DNA of 34,476 nucleotides from Ornithinibacillus caprae (GTDB lineage Bacteria > Bacillota > Bacilli > Bacillales > Amphibacillaceae). The stretch lies in the NCBI RefSeq assembly GCF_009728145.1, contig NZ_WOCA01000025.1, forward strand, positions 1-34,476, read 5' to 3'. Within the stretch, counting starts at the first letter, position 1, and every line of letters begins with the position of its first letter. The notes beneath the pieces were generated by a model. The model was not told the DNA's origin. It did no database searches and saw nothing but the letters and a program-made list of their open reading frames with translations. Of the stretch, positions 16,448 through 24,276 are shown in pieces. The translations under genes and the position numbers were made by a program.

Positions 16448-16498
16448 ATGCGTCAAATTAGGATTTCGTTCTCACAATTACATCATCATATCAAGTAG
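16448..16498 (+). CDS. histidine leader peptide of hisS
   Basis: The reading frame MRQIRISFSQLHHHIK starts at an ATG 3 bases after AGAGGTGAGGA (16434-16444) and stops with TAG. Three His codons in a row (16481-16489) lie just before the stop. The gene downstream codes for histidyl-tRNA synthetase and a strong terminator stands between. This is the arrangement of proteobacterial his leader peptides: ribosomes stall at the His codons when charged His-tRNA is short and shift the RNA fold. It is too short for ordinary gene finders. Confidence 0.8.
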   Translation: MRQIRISFSQLHHHIK

Positions 16499-16595
16499 CC
16501 TTGCTATTCGATTTTAAATATCGTAAATAGGAAGGCTATTTAACATTAAACCGTATTTGAATTAAGTGAAACACTTAACTCAGGTGCGGTTTTTT
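16496..16595 (+). promoter_or_regulatory. transcription attenuator controlling hisS
   Basis: A first hairpin pairs 16496-16508 (TAGCCTTGCTATT, including the leader stop codon) with 16526-16538 (one G-G mismatch). A terminator hairpin follows: 16549-16568 pairs with 16572-16591 over 20 positions with one mismatch and a 3-base loop, then TTTTTT. The loop of the first hairpin (TTTAAATA, 16513-16520) can pair with 16554-16561 in the terminator's 5' arm, a possible antiterminator. A ribosome stalled at the His codons would cover the first hairpin's 5' arm and favour read-through. There is no T-box sequence. The two hairpins are seen; the switch is inferred. Confidence 0.7.
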
Positions 16596-16626
16596 ATATA
16601 TTAAAATACATTGGAGGTAAAGCGAT

Positions 16627-17910
16627 ATGAAGAAAATGTATTATCAGAATGTAAAGGGTACACAAGATTATTTACCGAACGCAGAAGTAGTACGAAGAGA
16701 GATAACGAGAACATTGGAGGATGTTTTTATTCAATACGGATGTCGACCTCTGGAAACACCAATATTGAATTACACGGAATTGCTTGCTTCAAAATATGGA
16801 GGAGGAGCAGAAATACTAGAAGAAATGTACACATTGACTGACAGAGGAGAAAGAGATTTATCTTTACGATACGACCTCACGATACCGTTTGCAAAAGTTG
16901 TTGCAATGAATCCGACACTTCGGATGCCATTTAGGAGATATGAAATCGGAAAAGTATTTAGAGATGGACCAATTAAAACGGGGAGGTTTCGTGAATTTAC
17001 ACAGTGCGATGTTGATATTGTGGGCGTAGAATCTCAAATAGCAGAAGCTGAATTAATGATCATGGCACTGGATGCATGTAATAAGCTGGATTTACAGGTA
17101 ACCATTCAATATAACAATCGAAAATTACTAACTGGAATGCTAGAAGTGTTTGGTGCCGAAGATGAAAAAATCAATAAAACCGTGTTGATACTTGATAAAC
17201 TAGAAAAAGTTGGATTAGAAGCGGTTATTGCTGAGCTTCATGAACAAGGATTATCCAATACAACGATTCACTCGATCAGACAGTTTTTAACGGATAAAAA
17301 TAATACTAGCTTTAACTATTTTGAACCCTACGCCAAACAAAATAAACAGGTTAGTCAAGGACTAGAGGAATGGAGAGAACTAGAATCCTATCTGGAATTT
17401 CTTGATGTTAAGAAACACTGCGTATTTAATCCGTTTTTAGCAAGAGGATTAGAGATATACACGGGTACGGTTTATGAAATATTCCTAACTGATCAATCTA
17501 TTAAGTCCAGTATTGGGAGTGGTGGTAGATATGACAATGCAATTGGTGGACTGATAGGAACAGATGAAAACTTTTCAACAGTAGGAATATCATTTGGTTT
17601 GGATGTGATTTATACAGCATTGAACGCATCAGGTACTAATTTAAAAGAGAATTCTAATGTGGATTATTATATTATTCCAATCGGCATGCCAAAAGAAGCC
17701 TTATTGGTAGCAACTGATCTAAGAAATAAATGCTATAAGGTAGAGGTAGAAATGAATAATAAAAGAATAGGTAAAGCTCTTGAGAAAGCAAACAAAGAAA
17801 AGATTCGCAACGTTATTATGATAGGTGAAAATGAAGTTTCTAATAACCAGATTAAAATTAAGGATATGGTTTCAGGTGGTGAAAGAATGAAATCATTTCT
17901 GTTTAGTTAA
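16627..17910 (+). CDS. hisS: histidyl-tRNA synthetase
   Basis: The 427-residue class II synthetase keeps the KGTQDYLP start, motif 2 (MPFRRYEIGKVFRDGPIKTGRFREFTQCD, read as consecutive parts near residues 98-126), the His-A motif LARGLEIYTGTVYE, motif 3-like GSGGRYDNAIGGL, and a C-terminal anticodon-binding domain ending MKSFLFS. Having both the catalytic motifs and the anticodon domain, it is an active HisRS rather than HisZ. Bacillus genomes often hold two hisS genes, one behind a T-box beside aspS; here the gene stands alone behind a His leader peptide, so it may be the second copy. The ATG follows TTGGAGGTAA. Confidence 0.92.
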   Translation: MKKMYYQNVKGTQDYLPNAEVVRREITRTLEDVFIQYGCRPLETPILNYTELLASKYGGGAEILEEMYTLTDRGERDLSLRYDLTIPFAKVVAMNPTLRMPFRRYEIGKVFRDGPIKTGRFREFTQCDVDIVGVESQIAEAELMIMALDACNKLDLQVTIQYNNRKLLTGMLEVFGAEDEKINKTVLILDKLEKVGLEAVIAELHEQGLSNTTIHSIRQFLTDKNNTSFNYFEPYAKQNKQVSQGLEEWRELESYLEFLDVKKHCVFNPFLARGLEIYTGTVYEIFLTDQSIKSSIGSGGRYDNAIGGLIGTDENFSTVGISFGLDVIYTALNASGTNLKENSNVDYYIIPIGMPKEALLVATDLRNKCYKVEVEMNNKRIGKALEKANKEKIRNVIMIGENEVSNNQIKIKDMVSGGERMKSFLFS

Positions 17911-17957
17911 ACTACATTATTATTAAAAGAAACATTTTCGAGGATAAGTGTTAAACA

Positions 17958-17990
17958 GAGCAATGCAGGTTTATCGGCGTTGCTCCTTTT
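17958..17990 (+). terminator. terminator after hisS
   Basis: Stem GAGCAAtGC / GCgTTGCTC with a short loop, followed by CTTTT, lying 48 bases after the hisS stop. Confidence 0.75.
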
Positions 17991-18168
17991 ACATTGTAGA
18001 AATTCTTTCTAATTCACAAATTCCATTTTGAATACAGAATAATTTTGATTTTTAAAAATTATGATGTAATCCAAAGAAGGTTAATGTTAAAATTTAACTA
18101 TAATAGTTCAAGGATCAGAGCAGTGGAATCAGTTAAGGACATGTAAATATAGAATTGGGGAGAAAAGA

Positions 18169-18403
18169 ATGGATACTCATATCTTGATTTGGTCTTTCTT
18201 AATCATATTTATGATACATTCTAGAGGAGATTATAGCAATCGAAAAATGGTTTAAAAATACTTATCCTCGAGTTAGGAAGAGGATTCCCTCATTTTCTCA
18301 GACGGTTATCAATGAGAAGAAAGATATAACAACTGCACAGTTTGCTGTGGAGATTCACTTTATTAACATATCAAAGGGGGGGAACTCATGCCCAAGGGTT
18401 TAA
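18169..18403 (+). pseudogene. possible frameshifted small membrane protein
   Basis: An ATG after GGGGAGAAAAG opens a 28-codon frame (18169-18255): a membrane helix MDTHILIWSFLIIFMIH, ending soon after. A second frame, shifted by one base and open from about 18205, continues with LEEIIAIEKWFKNTYPRV and a soluble stretch to 18403, overlapping the next start. Joined, they would make an approximately 78-residue membrane protein. The join is inference; the first frame alone could be a real short peptide. The rest of the 17911-18387 interval shows only the terminator and AT-rich sequence with a TATAAT at 18099-18104. Confidence 0.35.
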
Positions 18404-18591
18404 AAATAATGTTATTTTGGACACTTGTATTTCCAATCATCATAACTATCCTTCGTATCAGTACCGATTATATTTTAAGTAAGGACATTGAATTAGTATC
18501 ATATTCTGCTGTTTTCTTAGGTACAGCTGCTGGTGGATTGGTGTTTGCTGGACCATTAAATTATCTTATATCAAAATCAAAGGAGGAGTAA
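18388..18591 (+). CDS. small two-helix membrane protein
   Basis: The 67-residue protein has two predicted membrane helices (about 6-25 and 39-61) and a Lys/Glu tail. It starts at ATG after AAAGGGGGGG. I do not recognise it. Its start overlaps the tail of the frame ending at 18403, so it may be the second gene of a small membrane-protein pair. Confidence 0.6.
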   Translation: MPKGLKIMLFWTLVFPIIITILRISTDYILSKDIELVSYSAVFLGTAAGGLVFAGPLNYLISKSKEE

Positions 18592-18670
18592 ATTTGTGTA
18601 ACCAAAGTGATACTCTAAACGGACTTTTATTTAATATCTAGGAAGAATGAATAATAAGGGAGCGGTATGT

Positions 18671-19351
18671 ATGCAAAGAAAGACGTATATCGATTTAAGT
18701 CATACGATTGAAGATGGTTTAATCACTTATAAGGGTCTTCCTGCACCAATTATTTGTGATTACCTTAGCCGAGAGGAATCGAAACAGTATTATGAGGAAG
18801 GTACAGAATTTCAGATAGGAAAGATCGAAATGGTTTCAAATACTGGAACCTATGTTGATGTTCCTTTCCATAGATTCGCAGATGGAAAAGATTTATCTCA
18901 AATTTCCATTAATAAGATGGCTGGATTAGATGGTATAGTGATTCAGATTGAGGATCGTAGCATAAAAGAAATAGATGAAGATGTATTCTATAATCTTGAT
19001 ATCGAAGGAAAAGCTGTATTAATTCAAACAGGTTGGGACAAATATTGGAATACAGATCAATATTTTGAGAATCATCCTTATTTAACTGAAGAAGCTGCGA
19101 AGTACTTATCTAATAGAAAAGTAGCTTTGGTTGGAATTGATTCTGTAAATATTGATGACACATCAGGGAAATCTCGTCCAGTACATACCACTTTACTCGG
19201 GTCTGAGATACTTATTGTAGAGCATCTGTGCAATTTAAATGAGCTAGTTAACAAAAACTTTCAATTTTTTGCTGTTCCCTCTAAGTTTAAAGGTGTTGGA
19301 ACATTCCCAGTCCGAGCATTTGCTGAAATTATGTATGAAGAGGAATTATAG
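18671..19351 (+). CDS. cyclase family protein (kynurenine formamidase fold)
   Basis: The 226-residue product opens with YIDLSHTIEDGLITYKGLP, typical of the cyclase/KynB family, and ends with the SKFKGVGTFPVRAFAEI segment usual there. The metal motif HxGTHxDxPxH appears as SNTGTYVDVPFH: both early His are replaced, while the Asp and last His remain. The enzyme may bind metal differently or be inactive as a formamidase. I choose ATG 18671, eight bases after AAGGGAG, over an in-frame ATG at 18647. Confidence 0.8.
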   Translation: MQRKTYIDLSHTIEDGLITYKGLPAPIICDYLSREESKQYYEEGTEFQIGKIEMVSNTGTYVDVPFHRFADGKDLSQISINKMAGLDGIVIQIEDRSIKEIDEDVFYNLDIEGKAVLIQTGWDKYWNTDQYFENHPYLTEEAAKYLSNRKVALVGIDSVNIDDTSGKSRPVHTTLLGSEILIVEHLCNLNELVNKNFQFFAVPSKFKGVGTFPVRAFAEIMYEEEL

Positions 19352-19394
19352 TTTTTAAACGAGATAATAATGCAAACCTTTAATACTTGGATTT

Positions 19395-19429
19395 AGTTAA
19401 CTTTAAGAAATTAATTCCATAAGTTAACT
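19395..19429. promoter_or_regulatory. pair of AGTTAACT palindromes upstream of ccdA
   Basis: The 8-bp palindrome AGTTAACT occurs at 19395-19402 and 19422-19429, 27 bases apart. It may be an operator or overlap a promoter, or be chance in AT-rich DNA. Confidence 0.2.
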
Positions 19430-19459
19430 ATACAAAATAGAGCATTTGGGGGATTAATA

Positions 19460-20182
19460 TTGCAAGCAGACATTTCTATATTTTTAGCATTTGGTGCAGG
19501 TATATTAACATTTGTGTCACCTTGTGTATTTCCGCTATATCCAGCATTTTTGTCATATATTACGGGGATGAGTGTATCAGAAATACAAAATGGAAAAATA
19601 AAGGGACAACAAAAAGCAATTTTTCATACAATTTTCTTTTTATTGGGATTCTCAATTATCTATTTAGTATTGGGAGTAGGAACATCAGGGAGTGCAACTT
19701 TAATAGAAACTTGGTATTTTCAATATGGAGATTTGATTCGTCAAATTGGTGCTATTTTAATAGTATTTTTTGGTTTAATAACGATTGGGGTATTTCAGCC
19801 AAAATTTTTGATGAAGGATCATAAATTAACTATTCGTAATAAGCCGTCTGGTTATATTGGTACAGTAGTTATTGGACTAGCTTTTGCAATAGGTTGGACA
19901 CCTTGTATGGGACCAATTTTATCTGCTACTTTAGTACTTGTTGGTGCAAACCCATCACAAGGGCTATGGTATATGTCCGCTTATATATTTGGTTTTAGTA
20001 TTCCGTTTTTATTAATGGCATTTTTTATTACCAAACTTAATTGGGTGAAAAAATATACGGGTACTTTCATGAAAATCGGTGGGGGAATTATGATTGCTAT
20101 GGGCATTATTCTGTTTTTTGATAAATTTACGCTCATCAATTCATTACTACAACCAATTTTCAAAGATTTTCAAGGGTTTTAG
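19460..20182 (+). CDS. ccdA: CcdA-type thiol-disulfide electron transporter
   Basis: The 240-residue membrane protein has about six helices. The two functional Cys sit in PCVFPLYPAFLSYITG (helix 1, about Cys22) and IGWTPCMGPILSA (helix 4). It moves electrons from cytoplasmic thioredoxin to extracytoplasmic thiol proteins. The next gene encodes such a partner, a TlpA/ResA-like thioredoxin. It starts with TTG after TTTGGGGGATT. In Bacillus, CcdA serves cytochrome c and endospore thiol reduction; which applies here cannot be told. Confidence 0.92.
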   Translation: MQADISIFLAFGAGILTFVSPCVFPLYPAFLSYITGMSVSEIQNGKIKGQQKAIFHTIFFLLGFSIIYLVLGVGTSGSATLIETWYFQYGDLIRQIGAILIVFFGLITIGVFQPKFLMKDHKLTIRNKPSGYIGTVVIGLAFAIGWTPCMGPILSATLVLVGANPSQGLWYMSAYIFGFSIPFLLMAFFITKLNWVKKYTGTFMKIGGGIMIAMGIILFFDKFTLINSLLQPIFKDFQGF

Positions 20183-20217
20183 ATTCTATAGTAATCAGGA
20201 AGAATGGGGGGATAACG

Positions 20218-20754
20218 ATTAGAAAAATAGCTAATGTAGCAGGCATTTTATTATTATTGTGTTTGATTATAATTTTAGTTAAAGACGTAAACGTTCAACC
20301 CCAAACCTATGATCAAACAGAGGCGAACACAGAAAAGGCTCCTAATTTTCATCTTACTACTTTAGACGGAAAGGAATTTAAGTTAAGCGAGTTAGAAGAA
20401 AAAGCGGTAATGATTAATTTTTGGGCAAGTTGGTGTGGTCCCTGTAAAGATGAGATGCCTGCTATACAAAACGTATATGATAGCTACAAAGATCAAGAGT
20501 TTGAAGTGTTAGCTATAAATGTAGGAGAAACGGAAAAAGCTATCAACCGATTTTTAATCGAAAACCCTTCATTAGAGTTTCCAGTTTTAATTGAGGCTCA
20601 ATTTGTTAGTGATGACTATAAGGTCCATTATTTACCAACTTCATATTTTATTCGTTCTGATGGAACAGTTGATAAACATCACATAGGAGAACTAAACGAA
20701 GAACAGCTACATGAATATATTACGAATATATTACCTCCCGATGGGGTGCACTAA
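20218..20754 (+). CDS. TlpA/ResA-like membrane-anchored thioredoxin, probable ATT start
   Basis: The 178-residue product has an N-terminal anchor (MRKIANVAGILLLLCLIIIL if the first codon is read as Met), a short spacer, and a thioredoxin domain with the active site WASWCGPC (Cys73, Cys76) and the cis-Pro in HYLPTSYF. It should reduce disulfides outside the cytoplasm, using electrons from CcdA encoded 35 bases upstream. No ATG, GTG or TTG gives a full anchor. The frame's first TTG (20257) is in mid-helix without a ribosome binding site. ATT at 20218, six bases after a G-run (20206-20211), fits best and would be a rare initiation codon. Confidence 0.82.
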   Translation: MRKIANVAGILLLLCLIIILVKDVNVQPQTYDQTEANTEKAPNFHLTTLDGKEFKLSELEEKAVMINFWASWCGPCKDEMPAIQNVYDSYKDQEFEVLAINVGETEKAINRFLIENPSLEFPVLIEAQFVSDDYKVHYLPTSYFIRSDGTVDKHHIGELNEEQLHEYITNILPPDGVH

Positions 20755-20815
20755 CATGTGCATTTGTTCAATAATGCTGAGTTATTACTTTACTAATTTT
20801 TAGAGGTGAGTATTT

Positions 20816-21379
20816 ATGAAAACTATTGCAGTATATTGTGGTTCTAGTAAGGGAATTGATCCGATCTATATGAAGGAAGCTAAAAATCTTGGAAAGGTCT
20901 TGGTTGAAAACGGATTAGACCTTGTATATGGAGGAGCAACAGTTGGTTGCATGGGTGCAGTTGCTGATGCTGTAATGGAAGCCGGTGGTAAGGTAATTGG
21001 TGTTATACCTGAGAAGTTAAAAAATGTTGAAATAGCCCATCAGCAGCTATCAGAGCTTCATGTTGTTCAAACGATGCATGAAAGAAAGGCATTAATGGCA
21101 GAGCATGCAGATGGGTTTATTGCATTGCCAGGTGGATCTGGAACGTTAGAAGAATGGTTCGAAGTGTTTACTTGGGCTCAGCTTGGTTATCATAATAAAC
21201 CTTGTGCATTACTTAACATCAATGATTATTATTCTCCTCTTTTGTCTCTTTTTGATCATATGATTGACCAAGGGTTTGTTAAAAAGGATTATAAGGATTT
21301 GATTGTAATGGACAATGACTCTGAAGAACTCGTAGACAAAATAAGGAATCATAAAGTTACGTATATACATAAATGGTGA
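20816..21379 (+). CDS. LOG family protein (TIGR00730 Rossmann fold)
   Basis: The 187-residue product carries the family's catalytic signature MHERKALM and PGGSGTLEEWFEV (about residues 87-120) after an IAVYCGSSKGIDP start. Family members hydrolyse nucleoside 5'-monophosphates such as cytokinin nucleotides to base and ribose phosphate, and Bacillus YvdD is a close type. The ATG follows AGAGGTGAG. It is monocistronic or read with ccdA. Confidence 0.88.
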   Translation: MKTIAVYCGSSKGIDPIYMKEAKNLGKVLVENGLDLVYGGATVGCMGAVADAVMEAGGKVIGVIPEKLKNVEIAHQQLSELHVVQTMHERKALMAEHADGFIALPGGSGTLEEWFEVFTWAQLGYHNKPCALLNINDYYSPLLSLFDHMIDQGFVKKDYKDLIVMDNDSEELVDKIRNHKVTYIHKW

Positions 21380-21418
21380 TTAACTAAGCTCTTGTCATAA
21401 AGGCTAATCAAAGCTAAG

Positions 21419-22209
21419 TTGTCTAATGATTGGGGGGGAAGTGTTATTAGTCATTTATTAAAAGTAAATAATAAAAAGGTAGAGATACAAATTTTAGGTG
21501 ATCAGGGTATACCTATAATAATTCTTACCGGTATGGGTTGTTCGTTTTATGAGTGGTATGATGTGGCAGAAACATTAAGTGAATCAAATAGAGTTATAAT
21601 GTTTCATCGACCTGGACTTGGATTAAGTGAAATTGGTTCAGAGCTGCGTAATACGAAAGCGGTCGTAAACGAATTAAATGATATTTTGTATCAACTTGAA
21701 ATACATGAACCATTTATTTTAGTTGGTCACTCTTATGGGGGACTATGTGTACAGCATTTTGCTAAAGAGCATCCCTTAAAGGTTGCAGGTGTTATTTTAG
21801 TAGATTCAACTTCTATAGATTTAGAGGAATTGGATACGTTAGATTTACCCGTGTTAGATGGAGAGGATTCTGACGAAATTTGGATGAGAAAATGTTATTC
21901 CTATTCTTTAATGAATAAGGAAGAATTAAGAGGAATTGTGAATCCTTCTCTTACAGAAAAACTAAAACTACTACCATTGGATATACAGGAACGCTTCATA
22001 AATTTTCAAATAAACCCTAGTTTATATAAAGCGATGTATTCTGAAATAAGTAATTGGAAGAAAAATGGCAAGAGCTTATTATAAATCAAGCTAATCTAAG
22101 CAGGAATAGTGATTTGATATTTGCTAAAAATGCAAGTCACTCTATACACAGTGATCGACCAGATATAATAGTTGAATCGTTAAATAAGATAGTTAAGCTA
22201 ATTCAATGA
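21419..22209 (+). pseudogene. alpha/beta hydrolase broken by a one-base deletion in an A-run
   Basis: The first frame (to 22084) encodes an alpha/beta hydrolase with an IIILTGMGCSFYEWYDV oxyanion strand and the GHSYGG nucleophile elbow. It stops after NWKKNGKSLL, before the catalytic His. The neighbouring frame, entered by restoring one A in 22061-22065, continues WQELIINQANLS, supplies AKNASHSIHSDRPD with the missing His, and ends at 22209. One base was lost in the A-tract or misread there. The start is also unclear: TTG 21419 lacks a site, while the G-run at 21432-21438 points to ATT 21446. Confidence 0.8.
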
Positions 22210-22261
22210 TAATTTAATCTTTTGAACGTGTTGATGGATTATTGATCGTGCAGAATATGTT

Positions 22262-22307
22262 AGAAGAACAAGAAGTTTTTCGGTACTAGATAAGATCTTG
22301 TTCTTCT
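22262..22307. terminator. hairpin between convergent genes
   Basis: AGAAGAACAAGA (22262-22273) pairs with TCTTGTTCTTCT (22296-22307), with a 22-base loop. It lies between the broken hydrolase and the minus-strand GyrI-like gene. There is only a weak T tail. Confidence 0.5.
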
Positions 22308-22359
22308 TACTTATTTGACTTTTTGTGATGTTTAAGTATCAACATTAATTTTTAAAAAT

Positions 22360-22812
22360 CTATAAGGGTTTTACTGGTACACATATTTCACAATAAGGGT
22401 TGGTCACCAAATCACCAGTATATCTTTCTATGATGGGTTTATTATCAAGTAGATATCCATTGTTTTGTAGGGATGGAAAAATACTAGCATATGCTTTTTG
22501 GATATCTACTGACGTATGATTGACCTCGTATATTAGATATTTTCCACCAGAGAGTTCACTTTCGCAAATCGAATCATCAAATAAATAGTCCTTCGAAATC
22601 ACAATTCCAGCATCAAATCTACAGTTGTCAGGTGGTGTTGTGTCTGGATTATCATGTGCAATTGTGAGTAGGGTCGCTGATTCTAGAAGATTTTTCTCCT
22701 TAGCCCATTTTTTTAACTTCTCCATTACTTTAATATTGGCTGGACCATATGGACCAACTCGTCTTACGTAAGCGATACGACAGTTTGGTAGTGTTTCGGC
22801 TTTGAATTTCAT
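22360..22812 (-). CDS. GyrI-like small-molecule-binding domain protein
   Basis: The 150-residue protein is a stand-alone GyrI-like/AraC effector-binding fold: AYVRRVGPYGPANIKVMEKLKKWA at the start, CRFDAGIVI in the middle, and the GGKYLIYEVNHT and PIIERYTGD segments characteristic of the family. It likely binds a hydrophobic small molecule. No DNA-binding domain is attached. The ATG at 22812 follows GGAAGGAAG; an upstream in-frame ATG at 22866 would add 18 unlikely residues. Confidence 0.85.
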   Translation of the reverse strand: MKFKAETLPNCRIAYVRRVGPYGPANIKVMEKLKKWAKEKNLLESATLLTIAHDNPDTTPPDNCRFDAGIVISKDYLFDDSICESELSGGKYLIYEVNHTSVDIQKAYASIFPSLQNNGYLLDNKPIIERYTGDLVTNPYCEICVPVKPL

Positions 22813-23188
22813 AATTTTTCTTCCTTCCATTATCATTATTTGGTTGACACATGTAGAATGTAGCATGATTAAAAATATATTTACAGTATATTTTTAAAAT
22901 TTTCTGTTAAAATTTAAAGTGGTAACTAGAATTAGGAAAGTTGTTTTTAATTGAACCAACGGAGTAGGATGAAGAATATATCATATCGTTTTATGCAAGA
23001 GGGGATAGGACTAAAGGTAGTATTAAAAAAGATGATAAAAAGATCACCTTTATTCTGTAAAAATTGATAATATTTTTGGAATATTATGTTAGTATTAAAT
23101 GTAGAGATAGTGAACTAATAAAGAAGGGTTGTTGAAGTAAGAATTCTTATTAGCTATCAAAATAATCGATTATTTAGGAGATGAATCT
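22813..23188. promoter_or_regulatory. intergenic region with a promoter-like repeat (23064-23099)
   Basis: No gene was seen. A degenerate hairpin (AAAG-TGAT / ATCA-CTTT, about 23028-23051) is followed at 23064-23099 by a 36-bp segment that recurs at 27362-27397 with 32 of 36 bases identical. It contains TTGATA and an extended -10 like TGTTAGTAT, so it probably drives the Nudix gene. The next gene's ribosome binding site is TAGGAGATG. Confidence 0.4.
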
Positions 23189-23596
23189 ATGAACCCACCG
23201 AAGCATATTGTTTCTGCAGCCACTATTGTAATAAACGACGAAAATGAAATTTTATTAATAAAAGGACCACGTAGAGGATGGGAAATGCCTGGTGGACAAG
23301 TTGAAGAGGGGGAATCACTTAAAGAGGCAGCAATTAGAGAAACGAAAGAGGAATCCGGTATAGATATAGAGGTTACTAAATTTTGTGGAATCTTTCAAAA
23401 CGTAGAGCGTTCGATTTGTAATACATTATTTTTGGGTAAAGTTATCGGAGGAGAGCCAACTACGAGTTCGGAGAGTTTAGAAGTTGGCTTTTTTCCAATT
23501 AAAAAAGCGTTGGAAATGGTAACTTTAAAGAATTTTAGACAAAGAATTGAATATTGCTTAGACGAAAGCACACATCCTTTTTATGTTGACTTTTAA
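23189..23596 (+). CDS. Nudix hydrolase
   Basis: The 135-residue protein has a complete Nudix box from Gly36 to Ile58: Gly36, Glu42, then RETKEESGI. This motif binds magnesium and cleaves nucleoside diphosphates linked to another group. The GPRRGWEMPGG lead and short C-terminus resemble small housecleaning Nudix proteins. The substrate cannot be read. Start ATG after TTAGGAGATG. Confidence 0.92.
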   Translation: MNPPKHIVSAATIVINDENEILLIKGPRRGWEMPGGQVEEGESLKEAAIRETKEESGIDIEVTKFCGIFQNVERSICNTLFLGKVIGGEPTTSSESLEVGFFPIKKALEMVTLKNFRQRIEYCLDESTHPFYVDF

Positions 23597-23654
23597 TACG
23601 ATTCAATATACCAGTTTAATAGCCTATGGATCAAATTGTTAGGAGTGACTATGA

Positions 23655-24194
23655 ATGTGTCACGAGAATGAGCAAACATACCCTAATTGCCCGGTTGTTC
23701 ATAGAACATTGGAGGTTGGCGGACTAACGAAATCACAACTTATCCAGAAATTGCAACAGCACGCTATTTTAATGAATAAGTATGGTGAGATGCTATTAGC
23801 TGATGGAAGATTTATGACTTCTGATACAAAGTACAGCCTTAAGACCGTTGAACTAACCGTTGGAGACCTTGGGTTTTCTGATGGAGCTACTACCCCTCAG
23901 ATCTTTAAAAGAGCGGGCGAACTTGGTTTGGAAATGTGTCCGCTTGAGCTGGGGCCTCACCTAAGGCTGAAGTATCTGGATCAGCCTGAAGGTTATTCGG
24001 GGAATCCTTTACAACGTCATCAAGCTCCATCAGGGTCTATTACCATAGCTTCGGAGATACTAACTGACGACGATGAATTTCCGAAAGGTTTTTATCTTAG
24101 ACGAATGAATGGCGTGTTGTGGCTACGCGGATACATTGCTGATCATCTTCATGTTTGGAATTCTGATGATCATTTTATCTTTTGTAAAAGGTGA
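23655..24194 (+). CDS. conserved-looking hypothetical protein, 179 aa
   Basis: I do not recognise the family. The protein is soluble, begins MCHENEQTYPNCPVVHRTLE with two Cys, and has a helical QLIQKLQQHAILMNKYGEML stretch. A TVGDLGFSDGATTPQIFKRA and CPLELGPHLRLKYLDQPEG core follows, then a C-terminal LRRMNGVLWLRGYIADHLHVW. The region looks more GC-rich than its neighbours, a hint of transfer. The ATG follows AGGAGTG. Its stop codon lies inside the terminator stem at 24186-24215. Confidence 0.65.
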   Translation: MCHENEQTYPNCPVVHRTLEVGGLTKSQLIQKLQQHAILMNKYGEMLLADGRFMTSDTKYSLKTVELTVGDLGFSDGATTPQIFKRAGELGLEMCPLELGPHLRLKYLDQPEGYSGNPLQRHQAPSGSITIASEILTDDDEFPKGFYLRRMNGVLWLRGYIADHLHVWNSDDHFIFCKR

Positions 24195-24215
24195 TCGAAT
24201 AACGGATCACCTTTT
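24186..24215 (+). terminator. terminator overlapping the stop codon
   Basis: AAAAGGTGATC / GATCACCTTTT, an 11-bp stem with an 8-base loop. Similar GTGATC hairpins end transcripts at 25736 and 27320. Confidence 0.8.
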
Positions 24216-24276
24216 CTAATGTAAAAACAATACTGTTAGGTTGCATTCAGAAATTGTTAAAAGGAGTGTGTAGCGA

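Noticed and set aside
16434-16626. T-box before hisS
   Set aside because: The leader is only about 190 bases, without Stem I motifs or the GGTGGnACCGCG antiterminator sequence.
16611-16841. 76-codon plus-strand frame at the start of hisS
   Set aside because: It overlaps the synthetase N-terminus in another frame and has no family resemblance.
19522-19824. 100-codon frame inside ccdA
   Set aside because: It is a shifted-frame shadow of a clear CcdA coding region.
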